Source: a candidate division WOR-3 bacterium
GTDB lineage: Bacteria; SDB-A
Length of the DNA: 64,000 nucleotides
Direction of reading: 5' to 3'
Assembly: GCA_016926475.1 (NCBI GenBank)
Contig: JAFGON010000021.1
Location: 23,351 to 87,350, forward strand
How positions within the stretch are numbered: position 1 is the stretch's first letter; each line of letters begins with the position of its first letter. Below are positions 17,805-25,936 of this stretch, piece after piece. The notes beneath the pieces are model-generated. The model did no database searches, was not told the origin of the DNA, and saw only the letters and a list, made by a program, of their open reading frames with translations. The position numbers and the translations under genes are program-made.

Positions 17805-18464
17805 TTATCCCTCTCTTATTTTTACTATTTTTTTCGGCGTAATTATGCCACCTGACACTATAATCCTCAACCCCTCTTCTATGGTCAGATCCGTCATTTT
17901 TATCTCCTTCTCCGGTAAAAGCAAATAAAACCCCGATGTCGGGTTGGGAGTCGTCGGAATAAAAACTGAACTCAGTTTTGTGCCATTCCCCTCCGCGCAA
18001 GTTTTTTCAACCCATGATTCTGTGTTGGTCAAAAATCCGAGTGACCAACATCCGGTTCTTGGATATTCAATCATGACAACTTTTTGAAAAGCCCTTTTAT
18101 CGAGAAAAAAAGTCTCCGTGAGTTCTTTGACACCGTTGTAGACTATCTTGACAAGAGGGAGTTTAGTCATAACCGAATGTGTCCAGTTAATCAACATTTT
18201 ACCTAAAAAAGTTCTCGCCACCGCACCTATCAAAAAAACGAATCCGACCAATATGGAAAAACCGATAATATCTTCAACAATTTCGGGTAAGTTCAAATAA
18301 TCGGCGAAAGGTTTCAGGACATTTCCGCCCAATTCAATTATGAATTTGAACGCTATCAGGGTTAAGCCCAACGGCAAAACAGTCACAATTCCGGTCACAA
18401 AGATGTTTCTTATCTTGGATTTAAACCCCAGCCCAGGGTGAGGCAGGTCGTCTTTGTCTTCCAT
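17805..18464 (-). CDS. DUF502 family membrane protein
   Basis: A 219-aa protein. Two long hydrophobic helices near the N-terminus (about residues 20-45, IFVTGIVTVLPLGLTLIAFKFI; about 70-90, IIGFSILVGFVFLIGAVA) are followed by a soluble part with the family signatures VKIVYNGVKELTETFFLD, YPRTGCWSLGFLTN and FIPTTPNPTSGFYLLLP. The function of DUF502 is not known, although it is widespread and has been linked to membrane-associated processes. It lies 3 bases after the preceding membrane gene and 7 before the CorC-like gene. Confidence 0.88.
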   Translation of the reverse strand: MEDKDDLPHPGLGFKSKIRNIFVTGIVTVLPLGLTLIAFKFIIELGGNVLKPFADYLNLPEIVEDIIGFSILVGFVFLIGAVARTFLGKMLINWTHSVMTKLPLVKIVYNGVKELTETFFLDKRAFQKVVMIEYPRTGCWSLGFLTNTESWVEKTCAEGNGTKLSSVFIPTTPNPTSGFYLLLPEKEIKMTDLTIEEGLRIIVSGGIITPKKIVKIREG

Positions 18465-18467
18465 CTT

Positions 18468-19085
18468 CTATTTCATTATTCCGAGCCAGTCGTGAAGCAG
18501 AAAATAAAACCTTCCGATCAGCAAAGATATTCTCGCCATTACAGTGTAACCAAAAGAAGCGCCAAATGTGATCATCAAAAATATCATTCCCAACCTTCCT
18601 CCCGCCCTGAAAATTCCTCTGTGCTCGATAGAAAAAAAGAAGTAGAAAAGTCCGGTCGCGGTCCCTAAAAGAAGGATTATCTGCCCCAAAGAAATCCAGA
18701 TGTTTCCGTTCCAAAGAGGGACGATGGCTGAAAAGACCTGTTCGTAAAGATTTGATTTCAAAAAAGTGACAAATCCGTAGCCAGCTCCGATTCCGACCAC
18801 AAAAGCTATAGACAAATGAGAAAACCACCTGGTCTTGTTAAAAAGTTGCAACATCATGAAAACAGAGAGAATCGCCGGAAACACGTAGATCCAGTTGCCG
18901 GTTTTAAGGGGAATTATCAGGTTCGGTATGACAACGTCATGCCAGCCTTGGACCAACAGGTATCCGGCTGAAACTCCGACGTATATAGACTCGGCGATTT
19001 TATAAAATACATTGTCTCTGTATAAAAAGCTAAATATCGCCAAGGTCAGGAAGCCGGCGATCCAAATTCCAATTGTCTCAACCAT
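18468..19085 (-). CDS. polytopic membrane protein of the DUF6754 cluster, function unknown
   Basis: About 205 aa with six or so predicted membrane helices spread over the whole length (IGIWIAGFLTLAIFSFLY, FPAILSVFMMLQLF, LSIAFVVGIGAGYGFVTFL, ISLGQIILLLGTATGLFYFF, MIFLMITFGASFGYTVMARI). No catalytic motif is visible. I chose the ATG at 19085, which overlaps the upstream stop and is preceded by GGGAAAG; an upstream TTG (19118) is open but would overlap the neighbour by 41 bases. The three genes upstream encode further membrane proteins, so this is probably one subunit of a membrane complex. Confidence 0.75.
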   Translation of the reverse strand: MVETIGIWIAGFLTLAIFSFLYRDNVFYKIAESIYVGVSAGYLLVQGWHDVVIPNLIIPLKTGNWIYVFPAILSVFMMLQLFNKTRWFSHLSIAFVVGIGAGYGFVTFLKSNLYEQVFSAIVPLWNGNIWISLGQIILLLGTATGLFYFFFSIEHRGIFRAGGRLGMIFLMITFGASFGYTVMARISLLIGRFYFLLHDWLGIMK

Positions 19086-19914
19086 CTTTCCCGTCTCGTT
19101 TTCCAATAAAATATACAACGTTGCCGAAAAGTATAAATACTATTATGCACACATGCGCTATTGATTGTGCTCCCATGCCGCTAGAAGCCATGCCCGGGTT
19201 TTCGAGCAGCTGTTCGTAATCAGCCGCTCCCGCCATTCCGCCGATCAAGCCCTGGAGTTGTCCTGAATTGAAATACGGAGTGTACGCCGGAGCGCTCACA
19301 GCAGTGCAACCGGCTATTATCTGCTTTTCGTATTTGTCTTTACCTATCTGAACCCAACCAATAACTCCTGGATCACCCGCTGAAAGTGTCACAATTACGG
19401 AAACCCTGTCGAGGTTGAAGTTGACCCCTTGGAGCAGTTCGATTTCATCGGCGCTCTTTCCTGTCAGATCTCTGGGGCAGGTTTTCCTGATATCTCCAAT
19501 TATGTTGTCAATGGCTACAATTCCGCCTGATTTGTATCCGAGGTTCACGTAGTTTTTCCATCTCTCTTTTCCGTATTTGGAAGCTCCTTCGTTGAGGGCG
19601 TTCTCGGCGAATCGCACACCTTGAGGCCAAAGAGCTACAACTATCACATCGATGTCTTTTGAAAAAGCGTGTTCGATTATCGACTTACCCATCGGATAAA
19701 GTTCCGGTGCCGCCGCGGGATCAAAATCAAAAGAGACGAGAATTATTGAATTTTCAGGCAGGCTGTCAATAAAAGAATACGCTTCCCAAACAGCTTTGGA
19801 GTCATTTTTGTTTACGATGATCGGTATATTGAGAGGGAGAACTAAAGGTACAGCGACTGCCAGTGCGATAAAAAGGAAAATTATCCTCCTGTCTAGTTCA
19901 AAAAACCTTTTCAA
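19078..19914 (-). CDS. membrane-anchored protein of the DUF6754 cluster, function unknown
   Basis: A 278-aa protein with an N-terminal membrane anchor (IIFLFIALAVAVPLVLPL) and a C-terminal one (AHVCIIVFILFGNVVYFIG). Between them is a soluble alpha/beta domain with Rossmann-like strands (SIILVSFDFDPAAAPELYP, IDVIVVALWPQGVRFAENAL, VSVIVTLSAGDPGVIGWVQI). The stretch SFDFDPAAAPEL resembles phosphate-binding loops, but no known family motif is certain. The start is TTG, with its TTGA overlapping the stop of the upstream gene. It shares the operon with two other membrane proteins and the DUF6754 protein. A partner domain for that complex is a plausible guess. Confidence 0.75.
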   Translation of the reverse strand: MKRFFELDRRIIFLFIALAVAVPLVLPLNIPIIVNKNDSKAVWEAYSFIDSLPENSIILVSFDFDPAAAPELYPMGKSIIEHAFSKDIDVIVVALWPQGVRFAENALNEGASKYGKERWKNYVNLGYKSGGIVAIDNIIGDIRKTCPRDLTGKSADEIELLQGVNFNLDRVSVIVTLSAGDPGVIGWVQIGKDKYEKQIIAGCTAVSAPAYTPYFNSGQLQGLIGGMAGAADYEQLLENPGMASSGMGAQSIAHVCIIVFILFGNVVYFIGKRDGKDG

Positions 19915-20525
19915 TTGAGGTATGACCTTTCAATTCCGAAAATAATTCTCAGAGATGTCGAAATTACTCCGAGAGCTGCGCCTATCATTATTGCTCTTTG
20001 CCCCGCCGTGTTTGGTATCTCCATAATCCAGGCTTGAACAGAGGGAAGATACGGGAATATCATTTTTCCTATCGGTACCCTGCCCAACATGACCAAAATC
20101 GCCGCCAAAAGAAGCAGTCCCGCTTCAAGGTTTCTCGCTCTGAAAGCCCTGAAAGAAGCCGAAGCGACAAAAAAAGCAAGAAGGGAAAACATAGTGGCAT
20201 TCAGGGGGGTGTAGAAATGGCTGAAAATATAATCAAAAGCCGACCCTTCTTCCATTCCACCACCCCAACCGGCGAAAACAGTCACCAAAAGAGAAAATAT
20301 TATAATGGAAGAATAAATCCACCCTTTTCTTTTTTTCATTATTTTAATGGAATTCACTCTGATGAGGTTTAAAATACCGAGTATCATTGAAAACACCGCA
20401 ACGACCATGTACCAATTTTTAAGCGTGTTCGCCGCTTCTCCTATGGGATACCTCGGTACGTAAAAAGACGCTATTATCATCATACCGCTTAAAAAAGTTA
20501 TCGCGAGAGGAATATACCTTTTCAT
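19911..20525 (-). CDS. polytopic membrane protein of the DUF6754 cluster, function unknown
   Basis: A 204-aa protein with about six hydrophobic helices (IPLAITFLSGMMIIASFY, WYMVVAVFSMILGILNLI, YSSIIIFSLLVTVFAGWG, ATMFSLLAFFVASASFRAF, LLLLAAILVMLGRVPIG, AIMIGAALGVISTSLRIIFG). No enzymatic signature is seen. The ATG is 18 bases after the DUF6754 gene, and the stop overlaps the TTG start of the next gene. Overlap on one side and a short gap on the other indicate a fixed operon. Confidence 0.75.
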   Translation of the reverse strand: MKRYIPLAITFLSGMMIIASFYVPRYPIGEAANTLKNWYMVVAVFSMILGILNLIRVNSIKIMKKRKGWIYSSIIIFSLLVTVFAGWGGGMEEGSAFDYIFSHFYTPLNATMFSLLAFFVASASFRAFRARNLEAGLLLLAAILVMLGRVPIGKMIFPYLPSVQAWIMEIPNTAGQRAIMIGAALGVISTSLRIIFGIERSYLN

Positions 20526-20543
20526 GCCTGTTGGTTTCCCTTT

Positions 20544-21830
20544 CTAACCAGTGAAAAAAATGTTTTTGACGAAATCGATTCCAAATGAACTGAGAATGCT
20601 CCCGAGAATCAGCGCGATGATAGCAGCCGCTTTGCCGAAGTCTTGCGCTTTAAGACTGCCTACAAGACGAGGGTCGTCTGACAAGTATGCGCTTGCAGCG
20701 AAAAATTCTTCTCCGATTAGAGTATAGTCGCATGCGGCGACAAAGAATGGCAACTGAGAGGGGTCGGCGGTACCTGAAATCTGGATAGCTCCAATGGAAT
20801 GACCCGTTTCGGCTAATATCAGAGATTCTGCGTAAAAATGACCCATCAAAAAAACCGTGGCTGGTTTTTCTCTAACCATTATGCCGTCGACAGCTGCGGC
20901 GTAGCCGAATTGGTCTCCCGTAAGGTAGAAAACCGAATTTTCGTCGTAGGAATCGGGCTTGCCCTCCTGAATATAAGCTTGCCTGACTATTTCCTTCGCA
21001 GTGTTATAAGCCACCGGAGCTATGGAAGGAACAGAAAGTTTACTCTCGTAGTTGGCGACTTTTTTCGCTACTCTGCCCAGAATTATCATACCTGCTATCG
21101 TCTGAACGTCGTCCATATCCATAATTCCGGGTATAAAAAGAACATCTTTTCCCATTTCAGTTGCTCTGCCTATCGCTTCATCTACCGCATCTATTCCGCT
21201 CAATTTTCTTATAAAAAAGTTTTTGCCCCTGCCTGCGCTCACAATGAAAAAAACCAAAAGAGATGCAAATACCAGGCTTCCGGCAAACATTGAAACATTC
21301 GCCTTTAAAAACCATGGTTTGTAGTAGCTCATATATTCGGTCACCGACGAGGTCAATGCTTTTGAACCTTTGAAATAAGCCATTGCATAATAACTGTACT
21401 TTCTACCTTCAAGTATATTTTCGTCAAACACAACCAGGGAATCCGCCCTGATGACAGCGGTGTCTCGGCCACATATTTTAAACAAGACCAAGCTGTCGGG
21501 GCGTCTCCATTGCGCCTGTTCATCGGGGAAGGGGATTTCCGTAATTATTCCATTTTCCACAGTTGAAAGGCAGAGGCGAATCTCAAAAACCGTCGTCGAA
21601 GTCTCCGTCAGTTTTTTTTTCGTCACTTCCACCGTAATAGTGTCTGGAATCTTCCAAGCGTAATAATTCTCAGCGATATTCGAACAGGTATCGACGACAT
21701 TTTCCTGAGTTTTCGATTCTTCAAAAATCCCGGGCAGGATGGAATTCTTCGTCTTCCTGGCTACAAAATAAGATACACCGGCTGAAAAGAAAAAAAATAT
21801 AGCGAGAAGAATCCCCATGGTCTTTGACAT
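20544..21830 (-). CDS. DUF6754 domain membrane protein
   Basis: A 428-aa protein. An N-terminal helix (GILLAIFFFFSAGVSYFVA) leads into an external region of about 160 residues that looks like a fibronectin-type beta domain (TITVEVTKKKLTETSTTVFE, YSYYAMAYF). A second helix (VSMFAGSLVFASLLVFFIV) precedes a conserved domain: IDAVDEAIGRATEMG, VLFIPGIMDMDDVQTIAGM, YVTGDQ-like and HFYAESLILAETGHSIGA segments. The last helix is near the C-terminus. The combination GRATEMG/DDVQTIAG is how I recognise DUF6754, whose function is unknown. The ATG at 21830 has no clear ribosome site. It heads the long unit running through dnaE to buk. Confidence 0.75.
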   Translation of the reverse strand: MSKTMGILLAIFFFFSAGVSYFVARKTKNSILPGIFEESKTQENVVDTCSNIAENYYAWKIPDTITVEVTKKKLTETSTTVFEIRLCLSTVENGIITEIPFPDEQAQWRRPDSLVLFKICGRDTAVIRADSLVVFDENILEGRKYSYYAMAYFKGSKALTSSVTEYMSYYKPWFLKANVSMFAGSLVFASLLVFFIVSAGRGKNFFIRKLSGIDAVDEAIGRATEMGKDVLFIPGIMDMDDVQTIAGMIILGRVAKKVANYESKLSVPSIAPVAYNTAKEIVRQAYIQEGKPDSYDENSVFYLTGDQFGYAAAVDGIMVREKPATVFLMGHFYAESLILAETGHSIGAIQISGTADPSQLPFFVAACDYTLIGEEFFAASAYLSDDPRLVGSLKAQDFGKAAAIIALILGSILSSFGIDFVKNIFFTG

Positions 21831-21854
21831 ATTTTTAGATTATTTTAAAAAAAA

Positions 21855-21871
21855 AATCCCGTCAAGGGATT
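21855..21871 (-). terminator. rho-independent terminator
   Basis: On the minus strand the stem AATCCC / GGGATT with loop TTGAC runs directly into a T-tract (ten T's at 21856-21847, the last two of the stem included). It lies just upstream of the DUF6754 gene, so it would stop transcription arriving from the two-component gene group. The stem is short but the T-tract is strong. Confidence 0.6.
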
Positions 21872-21972
21872 CTTGCTTTGTATAAGGATATAAAATCATG
21901 TAAGGGTCAATTAAATACCAGATGAAAAAACTTACAGATCCTCTTCAAATCAACCCATTCCTCTTCCTCGCA

Positions 21973-22014
21973 AAAAGCTTGGAGCGAATTGTCTCATATT
22001 CGCTCCTCGCTTTT
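21973..22014. terminator. long bidirectional hairpin after the signalling operon
   Basis: A perfect 9-bp stem, GGAGCGAAT (21981-21989) / ATTCGCTCC (21998-22006), with an 8-base loop is flanked by an outer stem AAAAGC / GCTTTT across a 2x2 internal loop. On the minus strand the inner stem is followed by AAGCTTTTT. It lies 40 bases after the 69-aa gene. The rest of the 224-bp gap (21831-22054) holds only this hairpin and the second terminator at 21855. Confidence 0.65.
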
Positions 22015-22054
22015 GTTTATTTTCGAGTTTCAACAAACCGTGGTTTTAAAAAAA

Positions 22055-22264
22055 TCAACCCAATTTGTCCCTCAAATACTCGTCTATGTTCCTTTTGAGA
22101 ATTTCTTCAGCTATTTTCTTCATTCTGTCTAAGAATTCCTGTTTGTCCTCAATCGCTTTGGCTTGGCTCATACTCAGCCCGGACTTCTTCGCAAGTAAAA
22201 GCCTGCCTTCTGTTCCGCCATGTTCTTCGACAATTTTGTAAATCGCCTCAAGTTTGTCTCCCAT
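22055..22264 (-). CDS. 69-aa protein of unknown function in signalling operon
   Basis: A short, highly charged protein predicted to be all-helical (MGDKLEAIYKIVEEHGGTEG ... KIAEEILKRNIDEYLRDKLG). The middle segment LLLAKKSGLSMSQAKAIEDK resembles a small helix-turn-helix or helical hairpin, but I recognise no family. The ATG has an excellent ribosome site (GGGAGGAATCC) 13 bases after the response-regulator stop, and a terminator follows, so it is very likely a real last gene of the kinase/regulator operon. Confidence 0.7.
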   Translation of the reverse strand: MGDKLEAIYKIVEEHGGTEGRLLLAKKSGLSMSQAKAIEDKQEFLDRMKKIAEEILKRNIDEYLRDKLG

Positions 22265-22277
22265 GGATTCCTCCCTG

Positions 22278-23375
22278 TCAGCCGATTAAGGCTTCTTCGA
22301 AACCCGAAAGCGCTTTAGGCATTATGACATTGAGTAAAAGACCCATCGGCGCTTTTTTCGAATCTAAAAGCATTCCCCACATGAAATCCCCCATTGGTAT
22401 GACGACAACCATTTTGTCGTCGACCAAATCTATTAAGTAGTATTTTCCCAGAGGGGGAAATTTGGATTCTTGAAGGGCCTTTTTTAAATAGTTTGTCATC
22501 TGATTGAACATAGCGCTTGCGGCAGGTTGGGTGTTAAATCCCGCTACAGACTGTCCGTCTTCTGCCGTGAAAATATCTGTCGCCAACAAACCATCTCCGA
22601 CATCCTTTTTCAGAACTTCTACAGCTTTGTTCAAACCTTGAACATCCATGTTATCCTCCTTTTCCAAGTCTAAATTTTCAAAAGCGTTCACCATGTCAGC
22701 AACTTCGTCTTTTCTCTTGAAAGCCTCGAGCAACAGGTTCTCAAGAGTCATTGACACTTTGTCTTCGACCCCTTCGCCCAGGTCACCGATGTCTATTGTC
22801 ACGTTCTCCCACGTCACTACATCCAGAGCCGCTTCGAGACCTTTTTTGTATTTTGTGTTCGCGTCTATTATCTCCCCCGCCCGCAACGACAACCCTCCCC
22901 TCTTGTCGCCGGAAGACACCGCCAAAGCGCAGGTCATCTTCTCCATGCCCACAATCTGAAGAAAAGTCGACAAATTGATGCCTTTCAAAGTCCCTCTTTT
23001 CCTCACCGACAGCTCTGATGTGATTATCTTCAGAAGCTGCTCGAAATCGATCGGCTTCTCTATGTAATGTAGTATCCCGCTGCTCTTCACCTTCTTTTCT
23101 ATGTCGCTTGTCCCGAATGCCGTCATGACGATTATAGGAATAGCTGAAAATTTCCTGCTCATGTGGGCTATCAATTTGAAACCGTCTACCTCAGGCATCC
23201 TCAGGTCCGTTATGACGAGGTCTATGTCCTGGTTCTTCTCAAGAATACCTATGGCGACCCTCCCATTTTCGGCCGTTATTATCTCCGCGCCTTTCATTTT
23301 CTTGCTTATCTTCAAACCGTCAGATAGGCTTTTAAGAAAAAGCGCCTCGTCGTCGACAATCAAAACTTTACTCAT
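22278..23375 (-). CDS. response regulator with DUF4388 (PATAN) and roadblock-like domains
   Basis: A 365-aa cytoplasmic protein with three parts. Residues 1-125 form a receiver domain: VDDEALF acidic pocket, DLVITDLRMP with phosphoacceptor Asp57, and the IEKPID lysine. Residues about 130-235 form a DUF4388/PATAN domain (GTLKGINLSTFLQIVGME ... GGLSLRAGEIIDA). The remainder looks like a roadblock/LC7 domain (ATDIFTAEDGQSVAGFNTQP, YYLIDLVDDKMVVVIPMGD). There is no DNA-binding output, so it should act through protein contacts, for instance with a small GTPase or the polarity machinery; none is encoded nearby. The ATG follows AGGGAAG. It is downstream of an NtrC-type regulator and kinase. Confidence 0.85.
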   Translation of the reverse strand: MSKVLIVDDEALFLKSLSDGLKISKKMKGAEIITAENGRVAIGILEKNQDIDLVITDLRMPEVDGFKLIAHMSRKFSAIPIIVMTAFGTSDIEKKVKSSGILHYIEKPIDFEQLLKIITSELSVRKRGTLKGINLSTFLQIVGMEKMTCALAVSSGDKRGGLSLRAGEIIDANTKYKKGLEAALDVVTWENVTIDIGDLGEGVEDKVSMTLENLLLEAFKRKDEVADMVNAFENLDLEKEDNMDVQGLNKAVEVLKKDVGDGLLATDIFTAEDGQSVAGFNTQPAASAMFNQMTNYLKKALQESKFPPLGKYYLIDLVDDKMVVVIPMGDFMWGMLLDSKKAPMGLLLNVIMPKALSGFEEALIG

Positions 23376-23556
23376 ACTTCCCTATTAATCAAATTCAGTG
23401 CCAAAACATTCAACTCTGCGATTGCCCTGCATATTGCGGTCTTCGCTGTCTTAACTACAAAATGCTTTATAGTATTTAAAACGCTCATTTCGAAAAGCTT
23501 AATAAAATTCAAAATGAACGGTTCAAAATAGACAAGTGGGCTATTTGATGCATAAT

Positions 23557-24903
23557 TTACTGACATTTATAACCACGCAGTTTTCTCTTGAGGGTGGAAA
23601 GAGAAATTCCAAGGTCTCTCGCGGTCTTGGCTAAATTTCCTCTGTTTTCTTCCAAAACGCTTTTTATATGCTCGGTCTCCACATCTATGAGCTTAACGGT
23701 TTTTTGTCTTGACATCTCGGGGATTCCAAATTTTTTTTCGATACCCAGCAACAGCATCTTCGAAGGAAATATCTCGTCGCCAGTCGCCAAAATGACAGCC
23801 CTTTCTATTATATTCCTCATTTCTCTCGCGTTTCCATTCCACCCGTAAGCCATGAGTATTTGGATTTCGCTTTCAGGGATTTTCAGTTCTTTACCGCCGT
23901 CAATACTGTTTAAAAAATACAGCGCCAGGTCTCTTATATCCTGCCTTCTCTCTCTGAGAGGTGGTATTTCGATTCTAATGACATTCAGCCTGTAATAGAG
24001 GTCTTTTCTAAAGAGGTTAACTTCCTGGTTCGCGTCTATGTCCGAATTTGTCGCTGCGATAATTCTCGCGTCGGTTTTTCTCATAACGACGTCACCGAGC
24101 CGTCTGAATTTTTTTTCCTCGAGAACCCCTAAAAGTTTCGATTGAAGCGTCAGGGGCATCTCTCCAATTTCATCGAGAAGAAGTGTCCCTTGATCCGCGA
24201 CTTCAAAAAGCCCTTTTTTATCCCCTTCGGCTCCCGTGAAAGCCCCTTTCTTATATCCAAAAAGCTCCGCTTCCACAAGGCTTTCCGGCAGAGCCGAACA
24301 GTTGACGCTGACAAAAGGTCCTTTCTTTCTGCTTTTTTTGTGTATTGTTTTTGCCAATAGCGTCTTACCGGTTCCTGTCTCGCCTGTAATCAGAACGGGA
24401 GAATCTGATTTTGCTGCAAAATCTGCCAGTTCCTCAATTTTTGTTTTAACCTCCGATGAACCTGCAAAGACAAGATCATCCTCTTCCTTCTGCTTTAAGT
24501 ACCTCAAGTCTTCAATCCCTCTTTCGAGGTCGATGTGTTTAAGGCTTCTTTCAACGACGAGGATCAATTCTTCCAAGTTGAAAGGTTTGGACAAATACCA
24601 GAAAGCACCGACTTCTATGGCTTTGACAGCATTATCGAAACTCGGGAAAGCTGTCGAAAATATTATTTTCGCCTTATCGTTGTAACCGAGTATTTTTTCG
24701 CATATTTTATATCCCTCTACATCAGGGAGTTTCTGGTCTAAAACCACTACATCAACAGCTTCTTTTGAACATATCTCAAGGCCTTTTCCGCCTGTTTCAG
24801 CGGTGAATACTCTCATCCCTCTGCCGCTGAAAAGATCGGAAAGGGTCGAAGAAAAAATCTCATCGTCGTCTATGACGAGCAGGCTTTTGTCTTTCAGCAG
24901 CAT
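23557..24903 (-). CDS. sigma54-dependent response regulator (NtrC family)
   Basis: 448 aa. The receiver domain (DDDEIF, DVVVLDQKLPDVEGY with Asp56, SKPF) is followed by an AAA+ domain with Walker A GETGTGKTLLAKT, the sigma54 contact loop GAFTGA, Walker B TLLLDEIGEM and the arginine region PLRERRQDIRDL. It ends with a Fis-type helix-turn-helix (GNLAKTARDLGISLSTLKRK). All elements needed to open sigma54 promoters are intact. The ATG directly follows the stop of the histidine kinase (TAGATG) with a GAGGGTG site, so the two form a cognate pair. Target promoters are not obvious in this window. Confidence 0.94.
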   Translation of the reverse strand: MLLKDKSLLVIDDDEIFSSTLSDLFSGRGMRVFTAETGGKGLEICSKEAVDVVVLDQKLPDVEGYKICEKILGYNDKAKIIFSTAFPSFDNAVKAIEVGAFWYLSKPFNLEELILVVERSLKHIDLERGIEDLRYLKQKEEDDLVFAGSSEVKTKIEELADFAAKSDSPVLITGETGTGKTLLAKTIHKKSRKKGPFVSVNCSALPESLVEAELFGYKKGAFTGAEGDKKGLFEVADQGTLLLDEIGEMPLTLQSKLLGVLEEKKFRRLGDVVMRKTDARIIAATNSDIDANQEVNLFRKDLYYRLNVIRIEIPPLRERRQDIRDLALYFLNSIDGGKELKIPESEIQILMAYGWNGNAREMRNIIERAVILATGDEIFPSKMLLLGIEKKFGIPEMSRQKTVKLIDVETEHIKSVLEENRGNLAKTARDLGISLSTLKRKLRGYKCQ

Positions 24904-25896
24904 CTATTCACCCTCGGTGAGTTGTATCAGCGCTTCAGTCCCCTTTTTCCCGCTCCTTATTTGGATTGAACCTCCCATTTTGAACAGGAGGTTTTTTACT
25001 ATTGTCAAACCCATGCCGGTGCCTTTGGGTTTTATGGTGTAAAAAGGAAAAAATATCTTTTCGCTTAAATCTTCTGAAATTCCTATTCCGTTGTCTGTAA
25101 TTTTCAGAAATACCCCTGACTCAGAGAGCGACACTTCAATTTCAATTTTCGGGTCCTGGGAGCCTTCTACGGCATCCATCGCGTTAGTTATCACGTTCAA
25201 GAGGACCTGCTGCAGGGCTCTTTCGTCAGCTTTTGCGAAAATAAACGGTTCGGTGTATTTAATGCTGAAGCCTATCCGTCTCTTGGTCATGTCTGTGATA
25301 ATCAACTTGGAAAACTTTTCAAAAAATGACCTCAAACTGAAAGTCTTCATCTTGATGTCCTCATGGGCGTTGAAGACTTTAAACATCCTCAACAGATACT
25401 CAATTCTGTTAATCTCGGTCAAGACGCTTTCGAGATACTCCAATGTTTTTTTTTCCGGGAAATTCTGAATGTTTTCTCTTAGAACACTGGCCATCGTCTT
25501 TATAGAATTGAGAGGGTTTCCCACTTCATGAGAAAAGCCCGAGAAAATATATCCTATGTTGTCCATGGTCGCGGATGCTTCGGCTATCTTTTGAAGTCTT
25601 TCTTTCTCGGTGATATCGTTGACAAGTATTGCCGCGTTTCCCTTCGGCGTCGAGTATATAGAATAGCCGAGGGTCTTTTCTCCGTAACGGATTTCTCTCT
25701 GTCTTTTCTCCGGCCACAGAAGGTTTTTCCCGCTGATGCCGAGAATCTCTAAAATTTCATCACAGGAAGATGTCTGAAGGATATTTAGCGCGAAATTGTT
25801 TACGAAAAGAGTCTTTCTTTTCTCCGCGTCTATCAGGATAAAACCTGTTTCAATCTTTTCGATGATCTCGACGCATTCGATCTTTTCTAAATCCAA
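24904..25896 (-). CDS. cytoplasmic PAS-type sensor histidine kinase
   Basis: 330 aa with no membrane segment. A short PAS-like domain (about residues 1-105; GFILIDAEKRKTLFVNNFAL) precedes a HisKA domain with GFSHEVGNPLNSIKT (phosphoacceptor His123) and an HATPase domain: N-box NVITNAMDAVEGS, G1 ITDNGIGI, F-box FFPFYT and G2 GTGMGLTIVKNL. The layout is that of NtrB/ZraS-like kinases that phosphorylate NtrC-type regulators, matching the next gene. The start is TTG with an AGGGGG site five bases upstream. It lies 40 bases downstream of the giant outer-membrane protein gene and may sense an internal or envelope-linked signal. Confidence 0.92.
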   Translation of the reverse strand: MDLEKIECVEIIEKIETGFILIDAEKRKTLFVNNFALNILQTSSCDEILEILGISGKNLLWPEKRQREIRYGEKTLGYSIYSTPKGNAAILVNDITEKERLQKIAEASATMDNIGYIFSGFSHEVGNPLNSIKTMASVLRENIQNFPEKKTLEYLESVLTEINRIEYLLRMFKVFNAHEDIKMKTFSLRSFFEKFSKLIITDMTKRRIGFSIKYTEPFIFAKADERALQQVLLNVITNAMDAVEGSQDPKIEIEVSLSESGVFLKITDNGIGISEDLSEKIFFPFYTIKPKGTGMGLTIVKNLLFKMGGSIQIRSGKKGTEALIQLTEGE

Positions 25897-25936
25897 AAAA
25901 ACCCCCTGGCCTAATTCTAACAGAAGTTACAGGTAT

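Noticed and set aside
23385-23402. Sigma54-like promoter TGGCAC-N5-TTGAT on the minus strand
   Set aside because: The -12 element lacks the expected GC, and transcription would begin at or just before the ATG at 23375, removing the AGGGAAG ribosome site.
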